In this document: piece by piece, positions 1 to 4,927 of the stretch
Position numbering within the stretch: the first letter of the stretch is position 1
How the letters are laid out: each line of letters opens with the position of its first letter
Assembly (NCBI GenBank): GCA_029777145.1
Contig: JAKOSS010000204.1
Span: 1 to 6,392 of the forward strand
DNA from: Acidobacteriota bacterium
GTDB taxonomy: Bacteria; Acidobacteriota; Blastocatellia; Pyrinomonadales; Pyrinomonadaceae
Direction of reading: 5' to 3'
Length of the DNA: 6,392 bases
Notes under the pieces: model-generated
The model's input: the letters and a program-made list of their open reading frames with translations, nothing else
What the model was told of the DNA's origin: nothing
The model's database searches: none
Position numbers and translations under genes: made by a program

Positions 1-277
1 TCCCGATCAAGATCGCGTAAACGGGCAGCAGCGCGTTGAAATCGAGCGCTTTCAGTACGTCGCCGTGGAAAAGTGCGTGGAAACCGCGCGTCGCGCCGCA
101 GCCGGGACACGCAAAGCCGGTCAGTGCGAGCAGCGGGCACGCAGGGAAGATCGATGAATGCTCAGGATCCTTGACGACCAGAAGCGCGCCGCCAACCAGC
201 ATCCCGGCCGCGAACACGCCCGAGATCACCCGCTGCGAAACGGGGAGAACGACCGGGAACTGGACTTCGGATTGCAT
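1..277 (-). CDS. DUF2752 family membrane protein, 3' end cut by window edge
   Basis: I translated this directly: 92 codons from an ATG at 277 run off the left edge of the window. Residues 18-36 form a hydrophobic segment that is probably a membrane helix. It is followed by the family's signature: CPLLALTGFACPGCGATR at residues 47-64, then HALFHGD and a Leu/Asn-rich stretch leading into a second hydrophobic segment at the edge. The Cys pairs (C47, C57, C60) and the TR motif are typical of DUF2752, a family of small membrane proteins of unknown function. The gene starts 40 bases after the TonB-domain gene on the same strand, so it is probably the last visible member of that operon. The ribosome binding site is weak (GAGCGAG just upstream). 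Family assignment is from motif recognition; the C-terminal part is not visible. Confidence 0.85.
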   Translation of the reverse strand, partial: MQSEVQFPVVLPVSQRVISGVFAAGMLVGGALLVVKDPEHSSIFPACPLLALTGFACPGCGATRGFHALFHGDVLKALDFNALLPVYAILIG

Positions 278-317
278 GATCTCGCTCAATGATATTCAAA
301 TGTCGCAGGCGACTCAA

Positions 318-1277
318 TCACAACCGGCGGGCCGTGATCGCGATCTCCTTCAGATATTCGACAAAACTCGCCGGCGTCAATTTAAGTTGCGAATCCGACA
401 TCGCACTGAGCAGACGTAGTATCTCTTCAGGCAACAGCGGATCTCCGATAAACGGTTCGATCGATCCGTAGGCGTCCGGCATTTTTGCCGGGTCGCGCAT
501 TGTTTTGCCGGCCTTTTGCACGGCCTCGCCAAACTCAAAAAATCGAAATCCCGCCGGATCAGAAGCCAGCCTTTGCTTGAGCATCAAGTGAAGCTCGCCG
601 GCCAGACGCGCGTATTCGGCGTCGATCGGGATCAGTTGAATCGTCGCGCGGACCTCACTCTTCGTGCTGTTTCCGCTCGACTGCTCCTGAAAATCCCGGA
701 GCACAGGCAGCATCCGTTGCTTGAACTTTGTGCGGTAAAGTTCGCATAACTGCCGCGCCGTATCGCGCTCTTCAGTCCATTCCTGCGGGATCGTGATGCG
801 GATGATCCCCGGATGCATGAAGGCGACCGAACTCAGATCGAACCCGACGACGAACCAATTTGCCTTCTTCACTCGAAATTCGTAGATCAGGTAGCCGGGC
901 GTCTCGTTCGCGATCGGCAGGAATCGCGAATCCATGGCAGCGCGTTTCGCTGATTCGAAAAGCGCTGCGTCGCCCGAGACCGGTTCCGCCGAGGAAACGG
1001 TCCCGTCCGCGGCGATCACGATATTGACGCGGACCTTGCCGTCCGCGCCCATGTCCTGGGCTAACTCAGTGAACGTCGGCTTCGGAAGCTGGATCGCCTT
1101 TGCGGGCGCGATATTCCCCTTGACGTCGCCGACGGAATAGCGATCGGATTGATTCGGGTCGAAAAATTCACTGTTCGTAAGCGCCGGCGGACCTTTCGGC
1201 TTCTTCGACGTGCGTCCGGATTGGGGAAACACGGCGGCGACCGCCAACAGGATCAGAATTGCGATTCGAACACACAT
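318..1277 (-). CDS. Secreted/periplasmic TonB C-terminal-domain protein with an unassigned C-terminal region
   Basis: This is a 319-residue protein. I chose the ATG at 1277 because it is followed at once by a signal-peptide-like hydrophobic run (residues 3-17, ILILLAVAAVF); the longer frame would add 34 charged residues that overlap holB. Residues 22-60 look like a disordered linker. Residues about 60-137 match the TonB C-terminal fold: GADGKVRVNIVIAADGTVSS, then ALFESAKRAAMDSRFLP and a YEFRV end strand. Residues 140-319 are mixed, with helices around charged and Leu-rich stretches, and I do not recognise them. Classical TonB has an N-terminal anchor, a Pro-rich linker and a C-terminal domain at the very end; here the domain is central, so it is unlikely to be a true energy transducer for outer-membrane receptors. 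The start overlaps the holB stop by one base (TGATG), implying translational coupling. Function unknown. Confidence 0.8.
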   Translation of the reverse strand: MCVRIAILILLAVAAVFPQSGRTSKKPKGPPALTNSEFFDPNQSDRYSVGDVKGNIAPAKAIQLPKPTFTELAQDMGADGKVRVNIVIAADGTVSSAEPVSGDAALFESAKRAAMDSRFLPIANETPGYLIYEFRVKKANWFVVGFDLSSVAFMHPGIIRITIPQEWTEERDTARQLCELYRTKFKQRMLPVLRDFQEQSSGNSTKSEVRATIQLIPIDAEYARLAGELHLMLKQRLASDPAGFRFFEFGEAVQKAGKTMRDPAKMPDAYGSIEPFIGDPLLPEEILRLLSAMSDSQLKLTPASFVEYLKEIAITARRL

Positions 1278-2323
1278 CACTTTTTCGCGGCCATACCGAG
1301 CAAAAGCGCGTCGGTGGCGATCTTGCGGTTGAGGTTCAGAACGAGCGAGCCGCGCAGTTCTTCGATCTCGCCCAGCCATCGCGCGAGTTGCCCGCTCCGG
1401 AATTCAGCCGACATCGACGCCAATTCGTTGCGGATATCGATGTTGACGATCTTTTCGGCGCCGCGTCCGATCGCGATCGCCCAAATGTCATGGATCAGCG
1501 AGCGGAGCCAATCGAGCCGGTCCGTGTATTCATCCTTCAGCTTCGGATCGGTGAGGGTCTCGCTGAGATTCATCAGCGACGCCAGATCCGGCCGATCGCC
1601 GCGGAGACTTTTCAGAATCTCGAGCATCGCACCGCGCTGGTCGCGGAACTTGGCGACATCGAACGACGCCGCGCGTCCGAGACTGCCGTCGGCGAGCCGC
1701 GCGACGATCTCGGCGTCCGAATTCGACATCCCTTTGTTCCGAATCAGGAACTCACCGATCCGGGACGGCGGAACCGGCGCGAATCGCAGCGTCTGGCAAC
1801 GCGAACGGATCGTCTGCAACAGCCTGTCGGGGCGCGATGTGATTAGAAAGATGTGCGATGTTGCCGGCGGCTCCTCGAGTGTCTTCAGGAGCGCGTTCGA
1901 GGCCGCGTCGTTCATGCGGTCGGCGTCGTCGATCACGAAGAAGCGGGCCGGCGCTTCATACGGCCGGAAGTTTGCCTCGCGCTCGACCTCGCGGATCGAT
2001 TTCACGAGGATGTTGTTGCGGCACGGAATTACCGTTCCCACGTCCGTATGCTCGCTGAAGAACACCCGCTCGAACTCCTCGCGCTTCGCGTCCGGCGACG
2101 GAAAGACGAATCTTCCGGTTCGGGCGCATGCCGAACACTTGCCGCAGCCTTCGCCGTCCGAAGGATTCGTACAAACGACCGCGCGTGCCAGTTCGAACGC
2201 GAACTGGCGTTTGCCCGTGCCTTCAGGACCAATGAACAAAAGCGACCGCGGAACGCGGCCGTGGCTGATCATCCGCCGCAAGACGGTCTTGATCTCTTCA
2301 TTTCCGAGCAGGTCTTGGAACAC
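1277..2323 (-). CDS. holB: DNA polymerase III subunit delta prime (clamp loader)
   Basis: Delta prime is an AAA+ family subunit of the clamp loader that places the sliding clamp on primed DNA. With the GTG start at 2323 the protein is 348 residues and begins VFQDLLGNE, the usual start of the family; an in-frame TTG at 2344 would add seven residues encoded by an AT-rich repeat and is less likely. Visible motifs are a P-loop GPEGTGKR (residues 32-39, with Arg where Ser/Thr is standard), a four-Cys zinc module (C51, C60, C63, C66), a Walker B-like FFVIDDADRM followed by NALLKTLEEPP (128-153), and a sensor-1/SRC segment LITSRPDRLLQTIRSRC (160-176). The Arg in the P-loop fits delta prime, which often does not hydrolyse ATP. 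DnaX is ruled out by length and the lack of its C-terminal domains. It lies downstream of tmk, a pairing common in bacteria. No clear Shine-Dalgarno precedes the GTG. Confidence 0.93.
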   Translation of the reverse strand: MFQDLLGNEEIKTVLRRMISHGRVPRSLLFIGPEGTGKRQFAFELARAVVCTNPSDGEGCGKCSACARTGRFVFPSPDAKREEFERVFFSEHTDVGTVIPCRNNILVKSIREVEREANFRPYEAPARFFVIDDADRMNDAASNALLKTLEEPPATSHIFLITSRPDRLLQTIRSRCQTLRFAPVPPSRIGEFLIRNKGMSNSDAEIVARLADGSLGRAASFDVAKFRDQRGAMLEILKSLRGDRPDLASLMNLSETLTDPKLKDEYTDRLDWLRSLIHDIWAIAIGRGAEKIVNIDIRNELASMSAEFRSGQLARWLGEIEELRGSLVLNLNRKIATDALLLGMAAKK

Positions 2324-2328
2324 AACAG

Positions 2329-2413
2329 AAAGTAAAAAGTACAAAGTAAAAAGTAAACGAAGGTCATAAACTGATCCCGCCGGGAACCGTTTTTACTTTT
2401 GCCTTTTTACTTT
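2329..2413. repeat. AT-rich inverted repeat built of AAAGTAAAAAG units between tmk and holB
   Basis: The left arm (2329-2359) holds two AAAGTAAAAAG units 14 bases apart. The right arm (2388-2413) is their inverted counterpart (CTTTTTACTTT and TTTTTACTTT, also 14 bases apart). Over 24 bases the arms match at about 21 positions, so the minus-strand transcript could fold into a long A-U stem. The roughly 28-base centre contains a small GC hairpin, TCCCG-C-CGGGA (2375-2385). The right arm runs into tmk and provides its last Lys codon and TAA stop; the left arm runs up to the holB start. Composition differs sharply from the GC-rich neighbours. It may be a dispersed intergenic element (MITE-like or REP-like) or an RNA processing/attenuation site; a simple rho-independent terminator is unlikely because the GC stem has no adjacent T run. 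Confidence 0.75.
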
Positions 2414-3039
2414 GATAGGAATTTCCCGACGATCGCGACGACTTTTTGATGAACTTCGTCGATCGATCCCGACGCGTCGACGACCCTGAATCTTTTGGGT
2501 TCGCGTTCGGCGATCCGGAGATACGCGTTGCGGACCCGGGCGTAGAAATCGGCGTCTTCGCGATCCATCCTATTTTGTTTCGTTTCTTCGTCCGGGCGGC
2601 CGGTTGTCCGCATGATCGCCTTTTCGATCGGAACGTCAAAAAAAAGCGTCAGATCGGGCTTCAGGCCGTCGGTTGCGATCTTGATCACCTGACTGACGAG
2701 TTTTTCGTCGAATCCGCGTCCGGCGCCCTGATAAGCGGCCGTTGCGTCAGCGTAACGATCCGAGATGACGATCTTGCCTTCCAAAAGCGCGGGCTTTACG
2801 AGGAAATTTACGTGTTGGGCGCGGTCGGCGGCGAAAAGAAGCAGTTCGGCCATCGGATGGACAGCCTCTTCAGTTTCGAGAAATGCCTCGCGCAGGCGCC
2901 GGCCGAGCGGTGTCCCGCCCGGTTGCAGCGTCGTCAGGACGTCATAGCCGCGCATGCGCAGGTCTCCCGCCAGAAGACGCAACTGAGTGGACTTGCCGCT
3001 GCCGTCGATGCCTTCGAAAGTTATGAATTTTCCGGCCAA
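2407..3039 (-). CDS. tmk: Thymidylate kinase (dTMP kinase)
   Basis: The enzyme phosphorylates dTMP to dTDP with ATP in the cytosol, on the route to dTTP. The protein is 210 residues, normal for the family. Motifs: P-loop FEGIDGSGKST (8-18), the substrate-site loop TLQPGGTPLG (37-46; most members have REPGGT, so the usual Arg-Glu is Leu-Gln here), SDRYADATAAYQG (93-105) with the DRY signature, and a LID-like region with RTTGRPDEE and RMDRED (144-162). The start is a TTG at 3039; no ATG or GTG lies in frame between it and the hfq coding region, and the protein from this point begins exactly as expected (MAGKFITFEG). Only four bases separate it from the hfq stop, so its translation is probably coupled to hfq. 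The last codon and stop lie inside the AT-rich repeat. Confidence 0.95.
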   Translation of the reverse strand: MAGKFITFEGIDGSGKSTQLRLLAGDLRMRGYDVLTTLQPGGTPLGRRLREAFLETEEAVHPMAELLLFAADRAQHVNFLVKPALLEGKIVISDRYADATAAYQGAGRGFDEKLVSQVIKIATDGLKPDLTLFFDVPIEKAIMRTTGRPDEETKQNRMDREDADFYARVRNAYLRIAEREPKRFRVVDASGSIDEVHQKVVAIVGKFLSK

Positions 3040-3043
3040 TTCG

Positions 3044-3271
3044 TTATTCGGGTTCGGGACGGCGCCTCTCGGGCGAAATGGTTGAGATCGCGTGTTTGAA
3101 GATCAGGAATTCCTGTCCGCCAGCGTCTATCAACACCGAGAACTTATCAAAGCTCTTGATTCTCCCGCCGAGGGTCGCTCCGCTCAAAAGGTGGATCTGA
3201 ACGGTGATTTTGTCGCGTCGAGCCGAATTCAAAAAAGCGTCCTGGATGTTCTGCGCCGTTGATCTTTCCAT
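3044..3271 (-). CDS. hfq: RNA chaperone Hfq
   Basis: Hfq forms a hexameric Sm-like ring that pairs small RNAs with mRNAs. The 75-residue product is a compact Hfq core with a short tail. It starts with the helix QNIQDAFLNSARRDK (7-21); Q10 and D11 align with the Gln-Asp of the proximal RNA site, and RRDK replaces the enterobacterial RRER rim patch. The Sm1 strand region (LLSGATLGGRIKSFDKFSVL, 28-47) and the Sm2 signature FKHAISTI (58-65) follow; Phe58 replaces the more usual Tyr. The tail (SPERRRPEPE) is only about ten residues, unlike the long tail of E. coli Hfq. It lies between miaA and tmk; miaA-hfq adjacency is a classic arrangement in Proteobacteria. A sigma70-like promoter is visible in the 80-base gap upstream. 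The ribosome binding site is weak (AAAAG near the ATG). Confidence 0.95.
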   Translation of the reverse strand: MERSTAQNIQDAFLNSARRDKITVQIHLLSGATLGGRIKSFDKFSVLIDAGGQEFLIFKHAISTISPERRRPEPE

Positions 3272-3314
3272 AACTTTTTATCTTTCGATTTGCCTAGTCA
3301 GACGAATACCGAGG

Positions 3315-3342
3315 ATTATAACAGATTTCGTAAGTGAGACAA
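3315..3342 (-). promoter_or_regulatory. Sigma70-like promoter for hfq (hfq-tmk-holB)
   Basis: On the minus strand a perfect TATAAT (-10, at 3315-3320) is preceded by TTGTCT (-35, at 3337-3342; 4 of 6 consensus bases) with a 16-base spacer. Transcription would begin near 3307, giving a leader of roughly 36 bases before the hfq ATG at 3271. The promoter lies just downstream of the miaA stop, so hfq and the genes after it can be expressed apart from miaA. The match is by eye; no start-site data exist here. Confidence 0.7.
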
Positions 3343-3351
3343 GATAACCTT

Positions 3352-4290
3352 TTAGGCGGTCGCGCCCGCCGAAATCACGATCTTTTCCACGAAATCCGGA
3401 TCATCGCCGAATCCGTCGAGCCAGGTCACTCCGGTCTCCTTTCTGAACCACGTAAGCTGTCGCTTTGCGTAGTTTCTCACATCCTGTTGCGTCTTCTCGA
3501 CCGCGCTCGCCAGGTCGCGTTCGCCGCGAAGGTATTCGCAGACCCGACGGTAACCGTGCGCTCCGAGGGCGTTCGTATCGTCCCGGACACCTTCGTTCCT
3601 TAAACGAGTTACTTCTTCTACGAGTCCGGCGTCGAAGTGTTTCAAAGCGCGCTCGTTGATCCTCAAATAGAGCGCCTCGCGCGGCGGATTGAGCACGAAA
3701 ATTCGGATCCGCGATGCGAATTCGGGCGCGTCGGCACGGTTCGGTTGGACCTCGGAGATCCGCATTCCGGTCTGCAGAAAGACCTCGAGCGCGCGCATGA
3801 CGCGGACGTAATCGCGCGGGAACAGTCGCGCGGCGGCGACCGGATCGACCTCAGCGAGCATTTCATGAAGACGCTCCGGCCCCTCCGACTCGCGCACGCT
3901 CCGCAGATGTTCGCGGATCGCAGGATCGGTCTTCGGGCTCTCGAATAACGGTTGACGAAGTGTTCTGAGATAGAAGCCGGTTCCGCCGACGAGGATCGGG
4001 ACGTTCCCGCGCGACTCGATCTCGGCGATTCTGTCGGCCGCGTCCCTCGCCCAATCGGCGGCCGTGTAATTGACGTTCGGATCGACGTAATCGATCAAAT
4101 GATGCGGCACGCCGCGCATTTCTTCTTCGGTCGGTTTGGCCGTCGCGATCTCGATCCCGCGGTAAACCTGAACGGAATCGCAGTTGATCACCTCGCCGTT
4201 CCCGAGGCGCAGCGCGACGCTGACCCCGAGTTCGGTTTTCCCCGAAGCCGTCGGCCCGACGATCGAAATGATTGGCGAGATCTTGCCCAT
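3352..4290 (-). CDS. miaA: tRNA dimethylallyltransferase MiaA
   Basis: MiaA transfers a dimethylallyl group to N6 of A37 in tRNAs that read codons starting with U. The protein is 312 residues, a normal length. Motifs in order: P-loop IVGPTASGKTELG (10-22), CDSVQVYRG (37-45; many homologues have DSMQVY or DSRQVY), the substrate-recognition stretch VPHHLIDYVDP (61-71), VGGTGFYLR (101-109), and the C-terminal tRNA-contact motif YAKRQLTWFR (274-283). A GXHGYRR-type segment replaces the frequent A-x-GY-(R/K)-E. Start at the ATG at 4290 gives the standard MGKISPIISIVGPTASGKT start. No obvious Shine-Dalgarno is present; a palindrome lies 6 bases upstream of the ATG. The gene follows a 30-codon membrane microprotein by 23 bases on the same strand and precedes hfq by 80 bases. 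Confidence 0.96.
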   Translation of the reverse strand: MGKISPIISIVGPTASGKTELGVSVALRLGNGEVINCDSVQVYRGIEIATAKPTEEEMRGVPHHLIDYVDPNVNYTAADWARDAADRIAEIESRGNVPILVGGTGFYLRTLRQPLFESPKTDPAIREHLRSVRESEGPERLHEMLAEVDPVAAARLFPRDYVRVMRALEVFLQTGMRISEVQPNRADAPEFASRIRIFVLNPPREALYLRINERALKHFDAGLVEEVTRLRNEGVRDDTNALGAHGYRRVCEYLRGERDLASAVEKTQQDVRNYAKRQLTWFRKETGVTWLDGFGDDPDFVEKIVISAGATA

Positions 4291-4294
4291 CCGT

Positions 4295-4310
4295 TAGGAC
4301 AATTGTCCGA
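4295..4310. promoter_or_regulatory. Perfect 12-bp palindrome just upstream of the miaA start
   Basis: GGACAATTGTCC at 4297-4308 is a perfect palindrome. Allowing one mismatched position on each side it extends to TTnGGACAATTGTCCnAA. It sits between the stop of the 30-residue microprotein (4314) and the miaA ATG (4290), where a Shine-Dalgarno would be expected and is lacking. It could be a dimeric-repressor site or a short RNA hairpin that limits miaA translation. It could also be chance: a single 12-bp palindrome is not rare. Confidence 0.35.
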
Positions 4311-4313
4311 ATG

Positions 4314-4406
4314 TTACCCGCGAAACGCAAAACGGATCAGCGAGATAACGACGGTCGCGGTCAGGATGAGGAGCGCGCCGATGATCTGTTTTCGGCTCAA
4401 ATTCAT
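4314..4406 (-). CDS. 30-residue single-pass membrane microprotein
   Basis: This ORF is below the size most gene finders report, but it looks real. It has 30 codons plus TAA. A well-placed AGGA (4414-4417) stands 7 bases before the ATG at 4406. The product starts with a short polar, basic segment (MNLSRKQ), then has about 18 consecutive mostly hydrophobic residues (IIGALLILTATVVISLI, residues 8-24), and ends RFAFRG. Positive charges flank both ends of the segment, as expected for a single membrane-spanning helix. It lies 23 bases upstream of miaA on the same strand and is probably cotranscribed with it. I recognise no family and propose no function; possibilities are a small membrane regulator, a leader peptide for miaA, or a type I toxin-like peptide, though no antisense RNA gene is evident. 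Confidence 0.6.
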   Translation of the reverse strand: MNLSRKQIIGALLILTATVVISLIRFAFRG

Positions 4407-4458
4407 GATCAATTCCTTTTATCCCAGATTGAACTTTCGGGCAACCGGCCGGAGTTCG

Positions 4459-4511
4459 GGGCCAATACCGGATGAGCAATCCACGCCGGTTGGGCCGATA
4501 CCGGATCCGCA
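4459..4511. repeat. Two imperfect direct repeats, 33 bases apart
   Basis: GGGCCAATACCGGATGAGCA (4459-4478) recurs as GGGCCGATACCGGATCCGCA (4492-4511), identical at 17 of 20 positions and with ATACCGGAT shared exactly. A looser third copy may sit at about 4440-4453 (GGGCAACCGGCCGG). The repeats lie in the non-coding leader between the possible 24-codon ORF and the 30-codon microprotein. They could be paired binding sites for a regulator, or a small local duplication. One reading frame across them would encode an 11-residue peptide repeat, but that frame lacks a good ribosome binding site. Confidence 0.5.
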
Positions 4512-4512
4512 T

Positions 4513-4587
4513 TCACCACTGCGCAACAGGACGTGAATCTTTACGCAGTGTTTTGCGGGAAAATCCGCGTTGAACATCGAAATCCAT
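4513..4587 (-). CDS. Possible 24-residue short ORF with strong ribosome binding site
   Basis: An AAAGGAG (4593-4599) lies 5 bases before an ATG at 4587, the best Shine-Dalgarno on this strand upstream of miaA. The frame runs 24 codons to a TGA at 4513-4515. The product is polar and basic (MDFDVQRGFSRKTLRKDSRP then VAQW), with no hydrophobic segment and no recognised motif. It might be a leader peptide for the downstream microprotein-miaA unit or a small regulatory ORF. The Shine-Dalgarno may equally be a chance match, so confidence is low. The Shine-Dalgarno sits in the loop of a possible hairpin (see the next entry). Confidence 0.3.
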   Translation of the reverse strand: MDFDVQRGFSRKTLRKDSRPVAQW

Positions 4588-4611
4588 TGGCGCTCCTTTC
4601 GTTTACGCCAA
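4587..4611 (-). promoter_or_regulatory. Hairpin displaying the Shine-Dalgarno of the 24-codon ORF
   Basis: TTGGCG (4587-4592, plus strand) and CGCCAA (4606-4611) are perfect inverted repeats with a 13-base loop. In the minus-strand RNA the loop holds AAAGGAG, and the 3' side of the stem ends on the A of the ATG. Such a structure could gate translation of the short ORF, or the DNA palindrome could be a protein site in the divergent promoter region. Confidence 0.35.
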
Positions 4612-4687
4612 GGCATGACCTTTGCCTATTTGAACGACGTATAGCCGTTTCCGTGGCTGGAAGATACGCAATTACCCGGAGGAGAAA
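4588..4687. other. Divergent intergenic region between the miaA unit and the formate dehydrogenase unit
   Basis: This 100-base stretch must hold promoters for both directions, but I find no good -35/-10 pair. A weak plus-strand candidate -10 is TATAGC (4640-4645) without a convincing -35. An imperfect inverted repeat is visible at 4638-4668: CGTATAGCC pairs with GGCT and ATACG, with a 5-base bulge (GGAAG) on the right side. It would form a leader hairpin of the zinc-ribbon gene or an operator. The strong GGAGGAG (4678-4684) belongs to the gene at 4688. Confidence 0.4.
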
Positions 4688-4921
4688 ATGGTCAGATTGA
4701 GAGAATACTTGGATCCCGACCGTCAGGGTCAGATCAATCCTTCCGTTTTCAAGACGGACAAGAACAAAAACAGGGTATATTGCGGGATGTGCGGCGGAAT
4801 CTTTTTTGTCGATGACACGTTTTACGAAGCGATCATAGAAGCCATCAAGGAGACCTCCGAGAGCCCGTTCTTGTGCACTGAATGCCAGCAAGAATACGAC
4901 GCGCTGGCGCACCGTTCCTGA
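4688..4921 (+). CDS. Small two-CxxC (putative zinc-ribbon) protein, unknown function, formate dehydrogenase operon
   Basis: The product has 77 residues. The start is set by a near-ideal GGAGGAG Shine-Dalgarno (4678-4684) 3-5 bases before the ATG. After a charged N-terminal 30 residues (LREYLDPDRQGQINP and a Lys-rich stretch) comes CGMCGG (C32, C35), then an amphipathic helix-like stretch with acidic residues (DDTFYEAIIEAIKE), then CTEC (C63, C66). Two CxxC pairs 27 residues apart suggest one zinc site in a ribbon fold. There is no signal peptide or membrane segment, so it is likely cytosolic. The gene ends 6 bases before the formate dehydrogenase start, so the two are almost surely cotranscribed and perhaps act together, for example in cofactor or subunit assembly. 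It is too short for FdhD or FdhE, and I recognise no named family. Confidence 0.85.
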   Translation: MVRLREYLDPDRQGQINPSVFKTDKNKNRVYCGMCGGIFFVDDTFYEAIIEAIKETSESPFLCTECQQEYDALAHRS

Positions 4922-4927
4922 TTCGCC

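Noticed and set aside
1278..1379. N-terminal extension of the TonB-domain protein by 34 residues
   Set aside because: It overlaps holB coding, is highly charged, and would bury the signal peptide that begins at the ATG at 1277.
2324..2344. TTG start for holB giving seven extra residues
   Set aside because: Those residues are encoded by the AT-rich repeat; the family start FQDLLGNE fits the GTG at 2323 better. Neither has a clear ribosome binding site, so this stays slightly uncertain.
1149..2369. 406-codon plus-strand frame opposite holB
   Set aside because: It is antisense to a clear holB with all family motifs; the Ser/Arg-rich composition is typical of a shadow frame.
3354..3370. GGCGG-CCGCC hairpin at the miaA stop as a terminator
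   Set aside because: The 5-bp stem lies in coding sequence and is followed by TAAAAGG, not a T run, so it does not meet the rho-independent pattern.
4294..4512. 72-codon minus-strand frame starting directly after the TGA of the 24-codon ORF
   Set aside because: It overlaps the 30-residue microprotein in another frame, is Arg/Pro rich like a GC shadow, and has no ribosome binding site of its own.
4419..4616. 65-codon minus-strand frame with an 11-residue peptide repeat (CGSGIGPTGVD / CSSGIGPELRP)
   Set aside because: The peptide repeat is explained by the 33-base DNA repeat, the ATG has AAAGG only 2 bases away, and the frame overlaps a short ORF with a better ribosome binding site.
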